Counted from the first letter of the stretch, positions 26,048 through 35,359 are shown. The stretch: 64,000 nt of DNA from Planctomycetota bacterium (GCA_015075375.1 JABTUM010000002.1:715393-779392), one strand, 5' to 3'. Program-made: numbers and translations. Notes: generated by a model from the letters alone, not told the origin.

Positions 26048-27658
26048 ATGTTGGGCCGCGGAAGACGAATTCGGTTTTCGCTCCTTTCGCTCATTATGGT
26101 TTTGATCACGGGTGGCGCGAGTGTAGCGCTATGGCAGGTATGGACTCCATGGGTGCGGGTTCAGACCCTTGAGATGGAGCATTTATGGCACAAGCCAGAG
26201 TCGGGACTCGGGTCCATTCTGCGGTTTGCTTCCTTTTCGCAGGACGGTACGCAGATTGTGGCCCTGTCCAATGCAGGCGAAGTGGCTATCTGGTCGGCGC
26301 AATCGGGGGAGCTTCTCCGGCGCTATCGGATGCAGGGCGAGGTTCAGGATGTCGTTGAATCCGAAAATGGACCGCTTGTGCTTACGCTGTACGCACCCAA
26401 TCACAAAAAACCTTCACTCAGGCAGATAGAATGGACGAGCCGGCTGAATCGGCTGGGCGGCGTTCAATTGGCTGATAGTTCTTTGGATGAGCTGATTGAG
26501 GTTTTTATCAACGCGTTCAAATCCCCTCCGATACGCCTCACCACCCAAGCTCGCACGGTTTTGTCGTATTATGAAAACGGCATAACTCTGGATATCGACC
26601 AAGTGAGTTTGGCCCAAATCCTGGATGAGGCGACTCGCCTGGTTGCGCTGACCTGGGAGGTGCGCGATGACGGCGTCTGGATTCTGACGCCGGGAGAGAA
26701 GGCGACGCAGGTTGAATTCGAGAGGAACGCGGTGCCGAGGGTCTGGAATCTTGCGACCGGCAGCTTGGTTCGTGAGTTGCGAGGCCACGTGATGAGCGCC
26801 AACTGCGCGAAGTTTTCCAATCAAGGCGCTCATGTGGCGAGCAGCGACGGAGACGGACGGGTCTGGGACACGCAAACGGGGGCTCTTCTTCACGTGTTCA
26901 AGCAGTGCGGTTCGTTCGATACGGCCTGTTATTCGGCCCAAGCGCAGCGCTTGATGGTATTTAAAGGGACTGGATACAGCGACCTGACCGCATGGGACTT
27001 GAGTACCGGTGATCGCGTGCAAGAGGAATGGCTGGACTTGAGTGTGGAGCGCTTTTTCGTTTCGCCCGACCAGCACTGGGTGATCCTGAATAGAGAGGAC
27101 GAGTGCCAAGCGATCGAGCTCAAGTCCAAAGTATGGCATCCCGTTCCGTTGCGCAGCTCGATCCGTGCCAAGGGTATTTCCTATGAAGGGCGATGTTGGT
27201 CTTCGGGTATTTCGAGGGCTCAGGGAAGCTGCATCAATCTCCAGACAGGCGAGCTAAAGTGGATGGAGTACGGCTGCGATGATTGGCTAGAGACTGTTTT
27301 TTCGCGCGACGGCCGACGGTTCCTTGCGGTGACCTATGACGGAGGTTTGATCCTGGATGCTCATTCGGGAGAAATGCTGATCGACCTGACCGAGAAGGTA
27401 CCCACGGGCGGACCGATCAATCCTTTTGCGCATTCGCTGGAGATACGATATCCGCCGAATGCTTCCAGGTTTTCCGCGGACGGTTCATCCTTTGTTATCA
27501 TGCGCGGCAGTAATGTCCTTGAACATTGGACGCGGCGCCGATCGGAACGCTGGTGGGGTGCATTTGAACTGCCGGAATGCTGGATCTTGCTGTGCAGCGC
27601 GGCCCTGTTCGTCCGCAGTATCATGCGCGACCGCCGATCTTTCCGTATGCTACACTGA
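26048..27658 (+). CDS. Membrane-anchored WD40-like protein with STN-like insertion
   Basis: 536 aa. Start at 26048 is preferred because it is followed by a signal anchor (RIRFSLLSLIMVLITGGASVALW). Propeller-like blades are recognisable by motifs such as VALSNAGEVAIWSAQSGELLRRYR, VWNLATGSLVRELRGHVMSANCAKFSNQGAHVASSDGDGRVWDTQTGALLHVF. Between two early blades (about residues 140-210) is a block LDELIEVFINAFKSPP...ITLDIDQVSLAQILDEATRLVALTWEVRDDGVWILTP that reads like a secretin/TonB short N-terminal (STN) domain. The last segment has a second hydrophobic stretch (WILLCSAALFVRSI). More AT-rich than its neighbours. Function unknown. Confidence 0.65.
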   Translation: MLGRGRRIRFSLLSLIMVLITGGASVALWQVWTPWVRVQTLEMEHLWHKPESGLGSILRFASFSQDGTQIVALSNAGEVAIWSAQSGELLRRYRMQGEVQDVVESENGPLVLTLYAPNHKKPSLRQIEWTSRLNRLGGVQLADSSLDELIEVFINAFKSPPIRLTTQARTVLSYYENGITLDIDQVSLAQILDEATRLVALTWEVRDDGVWILTPGEKATQVEFERNAVPRVWNLATGSLVRELRGHVMSANCAKFSNQGAHVASSDGDGRVWDTQTGALLHVFKQCGSFDTACYSAQAQRLMVFKGTGYSDLTAWDLSTGDRVQEEWLDLSVERFFVSPDQHWVILNREDECQAIELKSKVWHPVPLRSSIRAKGISYEGRCWSSGISRAQGSCINLQTGELKWMEYGCDDWLETVFSRDGRRFLAVTYDGGLILDAHSGEMLIDLTEKVPTGGPINPFAHSLEIRYPPNASRFSADGSSFVIMRGSNVLEHWTRRRSERWWGAFELPECWILLCSAALFVRSIMRDRRSFRMLH

Positions 27659-27679
27659 TGCAAACGGTGGAGAGGGCGC

Positions 27680-28309
27680 ATGTGGACCGAAGCCGACGAC
27701 CGCTACTGGATCGAAGCCGAGACGCGCGTGCTCGAGAGCTTGGTGGATCTTTCGGGCCGCGGCTTCGTGCTGGACTCCTGGCCGCTGCGCCGCGGCTGGA
27801 CGGACGACCCGCGCATCCGCGTCCGCGCGGCGCTGGCCGAGGGACTCGAACGCGCGCGCGAGGCGCTTCCCGCCGGGTTCAACTTCCGGGTCGTGGACGG
27901 CTGGCGCCCGTGGTCGATCCAGGAAAAGGCCGCCGAAGACGCGCTGCAGCAGATCCGCAAGGCGCATCCCGATTGGACGGAAGAACAGATTCAGCAGCGC
28001 CGCCGCGAACTGGCGCCGCTCTCGCGCATCGTCCCCGGCTTCGACAGCCATCGCTACGGCGGCGCGGTGGACCTGGGCGTGCTCGACGCGCAGGGGCAGC
28101 AGCTTGATATGGGCGTTTCGATCGACCACTTCACCGGCCCCGAATGCGCGCTGCTGTGGTTCGAATTGAAGGCGGACCTGACCGAAGCGGAACGCGCCGC
28201 GCGCGAGAACCGCCGCATCCTGATCCGTGCGATGGGGGCGGGCGGCTTTCAGCCGTATTTGCAGGAGTGGTGGCATTGGAGCATGCGCAAAGACGTGGCG
28301 CGGACTTGA
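27680..28309 (+). CDS. D-alanyl-D-alanine dipeptidase (VanX/M15D family)
   Basis: 209 aa. Zinc peptidase motifs: SHRYGGAVDLGV (SxHxxGxAxD, first His and Asp ligands) and LQEWWHW (catalytic Glu, third ligand His). VDGWRPWS matches the N-terminal Arg motif. No signal peptide, so cytoplasmic; could recycle D-Ala-D-Ala from peptidoglycan. Nothing here suggests a vancomycin-resistance cluster (no VanH or VanA genes adjacent). GGAGAGG precedes the start; TACACT at 27651-27656 may be its -10. Confidence 0.85.
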   Translation: MWTEADDRYWIEAETRVLESLVDLSGRGFVLDSWPLRRGWTDDPRIRVRAALAEGLERAREALPAGFNFRVVDGWRPWSIQEKAAEDALQQIRKAHPDWTEEQIQQRRRELAPLSRIVPGFDSHRYGGAVDLGVLDAQGQQLDMGVSIDHFTGPECALLWFELKADLTEAERAARENRRILIRAMGAGGFQPYLQEWWHWSMRKDVART

Positions 28310-28627
28310 GGTGGGGGCAGGGCATCCACCACGGAGATCACGGAGTACTCGGAGCAGGCCGGACGTTGGCTATAAGGGTCAGGCGGGCGGCGGAGGAGTG
28401 CACGGAGGCTTGAGCGTGCGCGGTGAGTCAGGTACGGAGCAGGCCCACGGCGCTTGCGCGGCGGCGCTCGGCTACTTGCGGCCACCCGCCCGAGACGGAG
28501 GCACGGCGATGAGGAACCGCTGGCGGTGGACGATGGGGACGAGCGACTGCGCGACGTTCCGGACAGTGTAGTACTGGCTGCCTACACCCGCGCCAGTGGC
28601 ACCTGTTCCTAAAGGGTACGCGGAAAG
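28310..28627. other. Intergenic stretch with one degenerate dispersed palindrome
   Basis: 318 bases without a convincing gene. It holds a degenerate copy of the dispersed palindrome at 28436-28460 (see repeat entry). The rest shows no recognisable motif. Confidence 0.5.
28436..28460. repeat. Dispersed palindrome, degenerate copy
   Basis: Matches the 36895 element at the 5' GGAGCA and the central CACGGCGCTTGC, with some substitutions in the arms. Like two other copies it is followed by CTCGGCTA-type sequence. Confidence 0.55.
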
Positions 28628-29122
28628 ATGAGACGTGACGGTGACGCCAGTCCTAAGATGAATATGGAATTCATAATGCAAGGACCATGGGCGGATGCGG
28701 AGCAGCGCCTATCCAGCCGGTTCGGCCTCACTATTTTTCCGGCTGAGGGCCGTTTGATGGAACTCTTGATAGAAGAAGTTCAGCAATCGGACTTCTTGCC
28801 CGAAGAGATCCTCGCCGAGTTCTACACCAATCCAGAACTCATTGCCGAGTTCAGTGGCCGTTGGTACGCTGATTGTCACAAGCGGGATTACGGAGAGGAG
28901 TGGAATCCGGAGGAGGGCAACCAGCAGGAAGGCAATCCGCCACTGAATACAGTGGGGATTTGCCAGGGTTTTATGGTGGGATATACATTGCTGTATCTTT
29001 ACGCAAAACGTAATCCTAGATCGTTGCTTGATTTCATTAAGCGCAGGCGTATCCCGCATGCGAAGAAGGTGGCGAAAGACGTTATGCGGGTGTTCGATGC
29101 CCTAGGAAAAGGAAACGCCTAA
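28628..29122 (+). CDS. Hypothetical protein
   Basis: 164 aa, soluble, acidic in the middle and basic at the end (RRRIPHAKKVAKDV). A hydrophobic patch GFMVGYTLLYLYA is too short and too polar to be a sure membrane segment. Not recognised. In-frame ATGs at 28658 and 28664 are alternative starts. Lower GC than the neighbouring VanX-like gene; probably an accessory gene. Confidence 0.5.
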   Translation: MRRDGDASPKMNMEFIMQGPWADAEQRLSSRFGLTIFPAEGRLMELLIEEVQQSDFLPEEILAEFYTNPELIAEFSGRWYADCHKRDYGEEWNPEEGNQQEGNPPLNTVGICQGFMVGYTLLYLYAKRNPRSLLDFIKRRRIPHAKKVAKDVMRVFDALGKGNA

Positions 29123-29187
29123 CCAAGTCTTCTAGGTGAAATTCTAAAAGCCGCGCCTCAATGCCGGCGCTTGCGCGGCGGCATCCG

Positions 29188-29376
29188 CTACGGACTACCG
29201 GCCTTGGCGTTCTGCTCCAGTCGTTCGAGCCGGGCTTCCAGTGCGGCCAAGCGCCGTTCGAGTTCCTTTCTGCGCGTGCGATTGCGCAGCGCGGCGGCGA
29301 TCCAGTCGGGAATATCGAAGGCGTGAACGATGAGCACGATGCCCAGCGTCCACGAAATCATTTCCAACGGAAACAT
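29188..29376 (-). CDS. Small membrane protein with coiled-coil tail
   Basis: 62 aa from the start at 29376, which has TAAGGAGAGG upstream. One membrane segment (MISWTLGIVLIVHAF) is followed by a short amphipathic piece (DIPDWIAAALRNRTRRK) and a leucine-rich coiled coil (ELERRLAALEARLERLEQ). Architecture resembles small phage-shock-type or membrane-curvature proteins, but there is no family match that I recognise. Confidence 0.6.
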   Translation of the reverse strand: MFPLEMISWTLGIVLIVHAFDIPDWIAAALRNRTRRKELERRLAALEARLERLEQNAKAGSP

Positions 29377-29662
29377 GGGCCTCTCCTTATCCGAAACAAC
29401 GCACGTGCTTGGGTGTGGCGAAAGAGTATACGAACGCACGAATGTGGCTTTCAGAGAATTCGCGGAATTATTGCGGGCTGCGGGTGCAGGCCAACGAGAA
29501 AGCCACGTTCCCAGGGCAGGCGCTCGCGCCCCAACCCTGGGCTATGGTACACAACAGCTTCGGGGTTGAACGGCTAGGGGCCAACGCGAGGTCGGTGCGA
29601 GGCTGCCGCGAGAACGTCGCCGCATCCCGAGGTATGGCCGCGAAGTGGGCGCTGGATCGCTG

Positions 29663-30607
29663 CTAGACTCCCCACTTCCGGCGCGAGACTTCCAGCGGTT
29701 CGGTGGGCGTCTTGCGCCAAGCGTAGTTCCCCGCAGGCTCCGCCCCGATCCAGCGCGGGTCCATCGGCTCGCTCGCCGGTTGCCAGCGCACGTCCGTGCT
29801 CAGGCGGAAGCGCGGGCCGCGGTTGGCGACCGCGCCGTGCATCGTGAACATCCCGAAGATCAGCACGTCGCCCATGCGGAACTCCGACGTCTGCCACTGC
29901 CCGCCGTAGCGCTGCACGATCTCCCGCGGATCGTGCGAGAAGAACGTCTCGATGTTGTCGCGGTCGGCATCGGCGTTGCCGTACGTCTGGCGGATGCGTT
30001 CGTACGAAGGCAGCCGGTGCGAGCCGGCCAGCAGCGCCAGCGGCCCGTCGTCGAAGGTGAGATCGCCCAATGGGATCCAGCACGTGAAGAGGCGTTCGCG
30101 CGTGCCGCGGCCCATGTAAACCACGTCGTAGTGCGGGCTGGTGGCGTCGCCGCCGGCCACGGCGCGCAACCACTTGTACTCGATGGTGACGGGCGCCTCG
30201 CCGAAGTACGCGGCCCAGAAGTCCGCGAGTTCGGGGCTTTCCACCGCGTTCAGGAAATCGGGCTGATGCGTCACTTCGCGGCGCCCGCCGAAGTAGCCGC
30301 CCTTGGCTCCTTCGGCGCGGTAGCCGTCCATGAGCGGATGCGAGCGATCGACCTGGCCTTGGGCGTCGAGGTGTTCGAGGACGACGCGCCGCGCGGCTTC
30401 GACGCGTTCGCGCGCGATCAGCCCGCGCATCAAGAGATAGCCGTCTTCGGCCATGCGTTCGCGCAGCGCTTGCGGCGCGGCGCCGGCGGCGGGCGTCTCG
30501 CGCAGGAAGCCGAGTTCGTGGCCGTCGAGCGCCAAGTCGCGGCGCGCGAGGCGCAATACCTTGGCCGGTCCGGCGGCGGGAAGCGTGGGCGTTACGGTGA
30601 CGGGCAT
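29663..30607 (-). CDS. Phytanoyl-CoA dioxygenase (PhyH) family oxygenase, second copy
   Basis: 314 aa from the start at 30607 with CAGGAG upstream. Fe(II) ligands: H-x-D in SPHYDVVYMG and the distal His in FTMHGAVANRG, with RFRLSTDVRW carrying the 2-oxoglutarate Arg. The sequence is diverged from the copy at 7.2 kb (only general fold similarity). Divergent from an AraC gene, as in the first pair. Confidence 0.85.
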   Translation of the reverse strand: MPVTVTPTLPAAGPAKVLRLARRDLALDGHELGFLRETPAAGAAPQALRERMAEDGYLLMRGLIARERVEAARRVVLEHLDAQGQVDRSHPLMDGYRAEGAKGGYFGGRREVTHQPDFLNAVESPELADFWAAYFGEAPVTIEYKWLRAVAGGDATSPHYDVVYMGRGTRERLFTCWIPLGDLTFDDGPLALLAGSHRLPSYERIRQTYGNADADRDNIETFFSHDPREIVQRYGGQWQTSEFRMGDVLIFGMFTMHGAVANRGPRFRLSTDVRWQPASEPMDPRWIGAEPAGNYAWRKTPTEPLEVSRRKWGV

Positions 30608-30683
30608 GGGGCGAGCTCCTGGGGATAGGATTATTGCTTCCACTTCACGGGCTTGCTTCAATCGTCGAAAGCCATTATTACCT

Positions 30684-31637
30684 ATGGGACACGGGACCGG
30701 AATGGAGGCACTGCTTAGAGATATGGAAAAAATGCTCAGGCCCCAGCGCCGGCGATCTCGCCCGCCGCCGGTCCCGAACCTGGGTTCCGCCGAAGCGCCG
30801 CCCGAACGCGTTTCGCGCTACGGCGTGCCCAGCCGCGCGCAGGAGCGCGTGGGTTTGTGGGTCAGTTCGGTCGGCCGGCATGTGCACCAAGGGCCGCAGA
30901 CGCACGTCCGCGGGCGCGTGATGGATTGCTACGCCGCGGTCTGGATCGCGCGCGGAACGGGCTGGTACGAAAGCGCCGCCAGCGGCCGGCGCGCGGTGGG
31001 CGCGAACACGGTCATGTGCGTGGTGCCCGGCGTGGCGCACAGTTACTCGGCCGATCCCGCGGGCTGGGACGAGCATTGGGTGGTCTTCGGCGGGCGGATG
31101 GCGGAGGAACTGGAACAGCAAGGCTACTTTTCTGCGCGCATTCCGCTGATCGCCACCGGCGGCGATCCGAGGGTGGAAAGCTTGTTCGAGCGGCTGTTGG
31201 CGACGTTTCTGCGCGGCGGGCCGCTGTGCGACGCGACGGCGGCGGCGATGATGCACGAATTGCTGGTGGTGCTGCACGGGCTGGCGAGCGGGCTTTTTCG
31301 GGTGGGTGAGGCGCCGAGTTCGCGGGTGGACGATGCGCTGCAGTTGATCGAACGTGAGGCGCTGCGCGGGCTTACGCCGGAAGGGCTGGCCGAGCGGCTG
31401 CATACGGGCTATTCGACGCTGCGGCGTGCGTTTCGGCGGCGCACGGGCGGGACGATCAAAGAGTATCTGCTTCGCGTTAAGTTCAGACGCGCGAAGGAAT
31501 TGCTTGCAGCGGACGACTTGAATGTAGAGCAGGTGGCGCGGGCGTGCGGCTTCGAGGATCCGCTCTATTTTTCACGCGCTTTTCACGCGCGCATCGGGCT
31601 GTGGCCGACGGAATTTCGGGCGAGCCAGCGGCGCTGA
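30684..31637 (+). CDS. AraC family transcriptional regulator, second copy
   Basis: 317 aa; starts at 30684 or 30702 (both ATG, neither with a strong ribosome site). N-terminal cupin-like sensor (GTGWYESAASGRRAVGANTVMCVVPGVAHSYSADP), C-terminal AraC HTH pair (LTPEGLAERLHTGYSTLRRAFRRRTGGTIKEYLL; LNVEQVARACGFEDPLYFSRAFHARIGLWPTEFRA). Likely regulates the divergent PhyH gene 76 bases away. Confidence 0.86.
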   Translation: MGHGTGMEALLRDMEKMLRPQRRRSRPPPVPNLGSAEAPPERVSRYGVPSRAQERVGLWVSSVGRHVHQGPQTHVRGRVMDCYAAVWIARGTGWYESAASGRRAVGANTVMCVVPGVAHSYSADPAGWDEHWVVFGGRMAEELEQQGYFSARIPLIATGGDPRVESLFERLLATFLRGGPLCDATAAAMMHELLVVLHGLASGLFRVGEAPSSRVDDALQLIEREALRGLTPEGLAERLHTGYSTLRRAFRRRTGGTIKEYLLRVKFRRAKELLAADDLNVEQVARACGFEDPLYFSRAFHARIGLWPTEFRASQRR

Positions 31638-31719
31638 CGGCCTTCCTTATAGAGGTAGGAACAAATCTCCGTGCGATCGCGGAATCGGCTGGCTGGCGGC
31701 GGTCGAACGGGGTATATTA

Positions 31720-31735
31720 AGTGAACTAGTACACT
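31720..31735. promoter_or_regulatory. Operator palindrome before the GntR-type regulator
   Basis: AGTGAACTAGTACACT is a 16-bp near-perfect palindrome centred on ACTAGT (only the fifth base of each arm breaks symmetry), 47 bases before the regulator ATG and overlapping TATATTAA, a plausible -10. The position fits autorepression. Confidence 0.6.
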
Positions 31736-31782
31736 AAAAAGTGGGTGGGGACGGGTTAAAGCTAGGCTGGATTGACCTTTAC

Positions 31783-33036
31783 ATGAGCATCAAGACCAAA
31801 GTGCCTGCGTACAAGCCGCGCTTCGCCGATGCGTTTTCGTGGTCGCTGGACCTGAAGCGCGACGATCCGGACGCTCCGCCGCTGGTGGAGCAGCTTCGCG
31901 AAGGGATTCGCGCGGTGATCCTCGCCGGGCGCTTGAAGCCCGGGCAGGCGTTGCTCCCGCAGCGGCAGTTGTGCAAGCAACTGGGTTTGAACCAAGTGAC
32001 GGTGACGCGCGCGCTGCAAGATCTGGTGCGCGATGGACTTCTGCGCAGCGAGAAAGGGCGCGGGCTTTTTGTAAGCGATCTGCGCCCGCCGCGGCTCACG
32101 ATTTTGTGCCGCAGCCGCTCGGTGCGGCAGGAGCCCGGGAGTTCGTATGCGCGGATCGTGAGCGGCGCGCTTAAACGCTTGGAGCGCCAGAACGTACGCG
32201 TGAATTGGGTGGTGCGCGAACGCGGCACCGAGGGCGACCGCTTCGGACCGGGGCTGGATCGCGTGAGCGCTGAGGACGCGGACGCGTTTTTGGCGGTGGG
32301 GATTCAGAACGAGGAGTACCTCGCGGCGGTGGTGGCGCTGGGCCGGCCGGTGGTGGCGCTGGATGCGGCGCCGACGACGGCGGAGTTCGACGCGGTCGTG
32401 CAAGATACGTTCCGGGAAGGCTATCTGGCGACGCGGCGGCTGCTGGAGTTCGGGCACCGCGCGATTCTGTACTTGGGCGCGCATCGTGGGGACCATCCGG
32501 CGCCGCTGAGTCCCGACGCGCGGATCCCGGAGCCCGACAGCTTCAAACGTGAGGCGGGCTATCGCTTTGCGTTGGCCGAGGCGGGCGTGGCGTATCGGCC
32601 CGAATGGAGCGTGCAGCGTACGCAAAACGACGCGGCGGCTCAGGCGCAGGTGGCGCAATTGCTGGCGCGCGGGGAAGTTACGGCGGCGGCGGCGTGGGGC
32701 TCGTGGGCCGCGTGGCTCGCGAAGCAGGCGGAGATTCCCGAACGCTTGAGCTACGTAGGGTTTGGCCCGGCGGAAGCGCTGCCGAAGGCGACGTGTTTGG
32801 ATGCCGACGTCGAAGCGCTGGCGCGGGCGGTGGCGTTGCGCGTGCTGCGGCGCTTGCGGCGCGAAGAGCCGGAAGAAGGCGAGCGGCGGCCGGCCGCGCA
32901 CGGCGTGCTTTCTACCGTAGCTCCTGTGTGGACCGAAGGTTCCAGCGTGAAGCGGATCGGCGAGTCGCCGGAGGTTTACCGCTACCACGCGCGGCAGCAG
33001 CAGGCCGAATTCAGCGAGAAAAACGCGGAGGAATAA
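31783..33036 (+). CDS. GntR-type regulator with LacI-like sugar-binding domain
   Basis: 417 aa. The winged HTH (residues about 25-100) has PLVEQLREGIRAVILAGRLKPGQALLPQRQLCKQLGLNQVTVTRALQDLVRDGLLRSEKGRGLFV. The rest is a periplasmic-binding-protein fold (VGIQNEEYLAAVVALGRPVVALDAAPTTAEFDAVVQDTFREGYLATRRLLEFGHRAILYLG), typical of LacI/AraR-like sensors of sugars. It ends 5 bases before a heparinase II/III-like gene, so it probably senses the product of that enzyme and controls both. Confidence 0.85.
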   Translation: MSIKTKVPAYKPRFADAFSWSLDLKRDDPDAPPLVEQLREGIRAVILAGRLKPGQALLPQRQLCKQLGLNQVTVTRALQDLVRDGLLRSEKGRGLFVSDLRPPRLTILCRSRSVRQEPGSSYARIVSGALKRLERQNVRVNWVVRERGTEGDRFGPGLDRVSAEDADAFLAVGIQNEEYLAAVVALGRPVVALDAAPTTAEFDAVVQDTFREGYLATRRLLEFGHRAILYLGAHRGDHPAPLSPDARIPEPDSFKREAGYRFALAEAGVAYRPEWSVQRTQNDAAAQAQVAQLLARGEVTAAAAWGSWAAWLAKQAEIPERLSYVGFGPAEALPKATCLDADVEALARAVALRVLRRLRREEPEEGERRPAAHGVLSTVAPVWTEGSSVKRIGESPEVYRYHARQQQAEFSEKNAEE

Positions 33037-33041
33037 GATTC

Positions 33042-35024
33042 ATGAGCGCCACGCTTTCGACCGAGGAATCCGTTGTCACGAGCCGGATTGCGCGGCCCGA
33101 TCCGGCGCCGAAGCCGCCGGAACTGACCGAGCCGATCCGGCTGACGCCGGCGGCCTTCGAGCGTCCGCGCATGTTGTTTACGGGCGCGGAGTTGACGAGT
33201 TTGAAGGCGCGGCTGGACGGGAAAATCGAGAAGGCGATGCTCGGCCGGCTGACGCAGCGCTGCGAGAAGCTGATCGCGACGTTTCAGCCGCCGGCTCCGG
33301 GCACGCCGATCTCGGACCGCGGGCCGAGCGCGTGGCCGCCGTATCTCGCGCTGGCGTATCTGCTTACGGGCGAGAAGCGCTATCTCGAGAAGGCCAAGGC
33401 CTGGACGCTGGCGATCGCTCGGCAGGATCACAAGTTCCACCAGCAGCGGGACTTGCCCGTTTCGCATGCCTTGGCGTGCGTGGCCTGGGTGTACGACATG
33501 CTGCACGCCGAGTGGACGGCCTCGGAGCGGGCGGAGATCAAGCAATTCGTGCTCGATCTGGGGAGCCATTTCTTCAACATCACGGCCGCTCCAACTTGTT
33601 ATTGGGGCTCGATTTTGCTTCAAAATCACTGCCAAGTGGCCTGGACGGCGCTGGGCGCGATCGGGATGGCCTTCCACGACGAACTGGCGCCGGCCAAGGA
33701 ATGGGCGCAGTGGGTGCAGCGCGTGTACCGGACGATCAGCTGGCTGCAGCCGCAGGACGGGACGAACCTGGAAGGGTGCAGCTACGGGACGTACGGGAGC
33801 GAGCGGCGGGTGCTGCATTACGAAGCGGCCAAGCGCTGTCTGGGCGAGAATTTATACGCGCACGGCGAGAAGGAAATGGGGCGCTGGATCCAGCATCTGA
33901 CGCTTCCTGAGTTCAAGGCCAAGCACAACGCGTTCAACTGGGGCGATAATCCGCCGCGCTTCGATACGCACGGGCCGGTTCATTCCATGTTGGCTTGCGC
34001 CAAAGCTTTCCGCGATCCGCAGGTGCAGGGGTTGGCGCTGGAGTTCTGGCGGCGCGAGATCGGCGGCGATTGCGCGCTGACGTGGCTGGATCTGCTGCTC
34101 TACGATCCGTCCGTTCCCGAGGGGGATTGGCGTGCGGAGCCGACATCCAAACACTTCAGCGACTGGGACTTAGTCCAGGCGCGCAGTGGCTGGGACGCGA
34201 ACGCGACGGCGCTATCGTACCGCTGCGGGCCGTTCCAGGGGCATCGGTTGATGAACTGGAACAGCGGCGACCTGGGCGGCGCGCACATGCACGGCGACAA
34301 CAACAGCATCATGTTGTTCAGCCGGGGCGAATTTTTGCTCTGCGATCCGGGCTACGAATTTCGGAAGCGAACGGATCATCATAATACCGTGCTGGTAGAC
34401 GGTTTCGGGCAATTGGGCGAAGGCATGAAGTGGTACAACGTGAACCGCGTGCTGCATGAGGACGGGTACGGGGAAGTGCTTTCGTTCGCCGACGACGGCC
34501 AAACGGTGAGCTGGGTGGGGGAGTGCGGGCGGGATTACGTGATCGAGGCAAAGCTTAAGAGCTTCCGCCGCCATGTGTTGTACGCTCGGCCGGATCTGTT
34601 GGTCGTAGCCGACGAATTAGAGGCCGCGGAGCCGCGAGAATTTACACAACTTTGGCACAGCCCGACGCCTATTGTGGCTCAAAACGGCGGTAAAAATTGG
34701 GGCTTCACGCAAGGCCGTGCGGCGCTTAGCGTTCTGCCGGTGTTAAACGCCGATCCGGCGGGCGCGGCGACGGTGCTCGCGCGGCGGCAGGAACTCGCGG
34801 ATCTGACGGAGAAAGGCAAGAGCCAGGAGGAGTTACGCGTGACGAGCGGCCGGGCGCTGAAGTGGCGGTTCGTCACGGTGCTTTGCGCCGGCGCGGCCGA
34901 GGCGGGCCCGGTGCGCTTGGAAGCTCAAGTGGCGTGGCCGGTTGTGAAGGTGAAGCTGGGGAGCGGGGAGACGCTTAGCGTACGCTTCTCGCCGGACGAC
35001 GGGGCCGCTCCACGTTTGGAGTGA
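33042..35024 (+). CDS. Heparinase II/III-like family protein (polysaccharide lyase fold)
   Basis: 660 aa with GGAGGAATAAGATTC before the ATG. N-terminal (alpha/alpha) toroid (DLPVSHALACVAWVYDMLHAEWT; NHCQVAWTALGAIGMAFHD) and a C-terminal beta-sandwich with the family block HMHGDNNSIMLFSRGEFLLCDPGYEF followed by HHNTVLVDG. Family members eliminate acidic polysaccharides such as heparin, alginate or chondroitin. No signal peptide is seen, so the substrate may be an imported oligosaccharide. Coupled to the upstream GntR regulator. Confidence 0.83.
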   Translation: MSATLSTEESVVTSRIARPDPAPKPPELTEPIRLTPAAFERPRMLFTGAELTSLKARLDGKIEKAMLGRLTQRCEKLIATFQPPAPGTPISDRGPSAWPPYLALAYLLTGEKRYLEKAKAWTLAIARQDHKFHQQRDLPVSHALACVAWVYDMLHAEWTASERAEIKQFVLDLGSHFFNITAAPTCYWGSILLQNHCQVAWTALGAIGMAFHDELAPAKEWAQWVQRVYRTISWLQPQDGTNLEGCSYGTYGSERRVLHYEAAKRCLGENLYAHGEKEMGRWIQHLTLPEFKAKHNAFNWGDNPPRFDTHGPVHSMLACAKAFRDPQVQGLALEFWRREIGGDCALTWLDLLLYDPSVPEGDWRAEPTSKHFSDWDLVQARSGWDANATALSYRCGPFQGHRLMNWNSGDLGGAHMHGDNNSIMLFSRGEFLLCDPGYEFRKRTDHHNTVLVDGFGQLGEGMKWYNVNRVLHEDGYGEVLSFADDGQTVSWVGECGRDYVIEAKLKSFRRHVLYARPDLLVVADELEAAEPREFTQLWHSPTPIVAQNGGKNWGFTQGRAALSVLPVLNADPAGAATVLARRQELADLTEKGKSQEELRVTSGRALKWRFVTVLCAGAAEAGPVRLEAQVAWPVVKVKLGSGETLSVRFSPDDGAAPRLE

Positions 35025-35050
35025 GGCTTAAGGAACAGATTGCGGTGTGG

Positions 35051-35083
35051 AGCCGCGCTCGGGCGACCGGGCGCGGCTTTTTT
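35051..35083 (+). terminator. Intrinsic terminator after the heparinase-like gene
   Basis: AGCCGCGC / GCGCGGCT, a perfect 8-bp stem with a 12-base loop, followed by six T's, 27 bases after the stop. Confidence 0.88.
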
Positions 35084-35359
35084 GTGGGTTGGGGCGGAGT
35101 TTTTATAACGGGGTTTGATGGTGTGGGTGTGATACGTTGCAAGGTGCGTGGAACGAATTTTAAGGGTTTAGAGTGGTCTAGACGTGTGGGCGCACGTGGG
35201 GCAAAAGTGAGGTTCTGCTATAAAACTGCTACATTTACGGACGCAAAGCGTATGATTGGCCCAACGGGACGCATAGCGTCCGGGCGGCTATGCACCTCGC
35301 GCATTTTGGGGTGCGGGGGGCGATGATTTCAACCTAGGATTTCAGCCGGAGAATGAACG
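35084..35359. other. Intergenic, small hairpin only
   Basis: AT-richer than average. Holds a 6-bp hairpin (GGACGC-ATA-GCGTCC, 35267-35281) and a related GACGCAAAGCG just upstream. No gene I would defend. Confidence 0.4.

Noticed and set aside
27680..28309. Vancomycin-resistance cluster because of the VanX-like gene
   Set aside because: No VanA- or VanH-type genes or VanRS-like regulator adjacent; a housekeeping dipeptidase is simpler.
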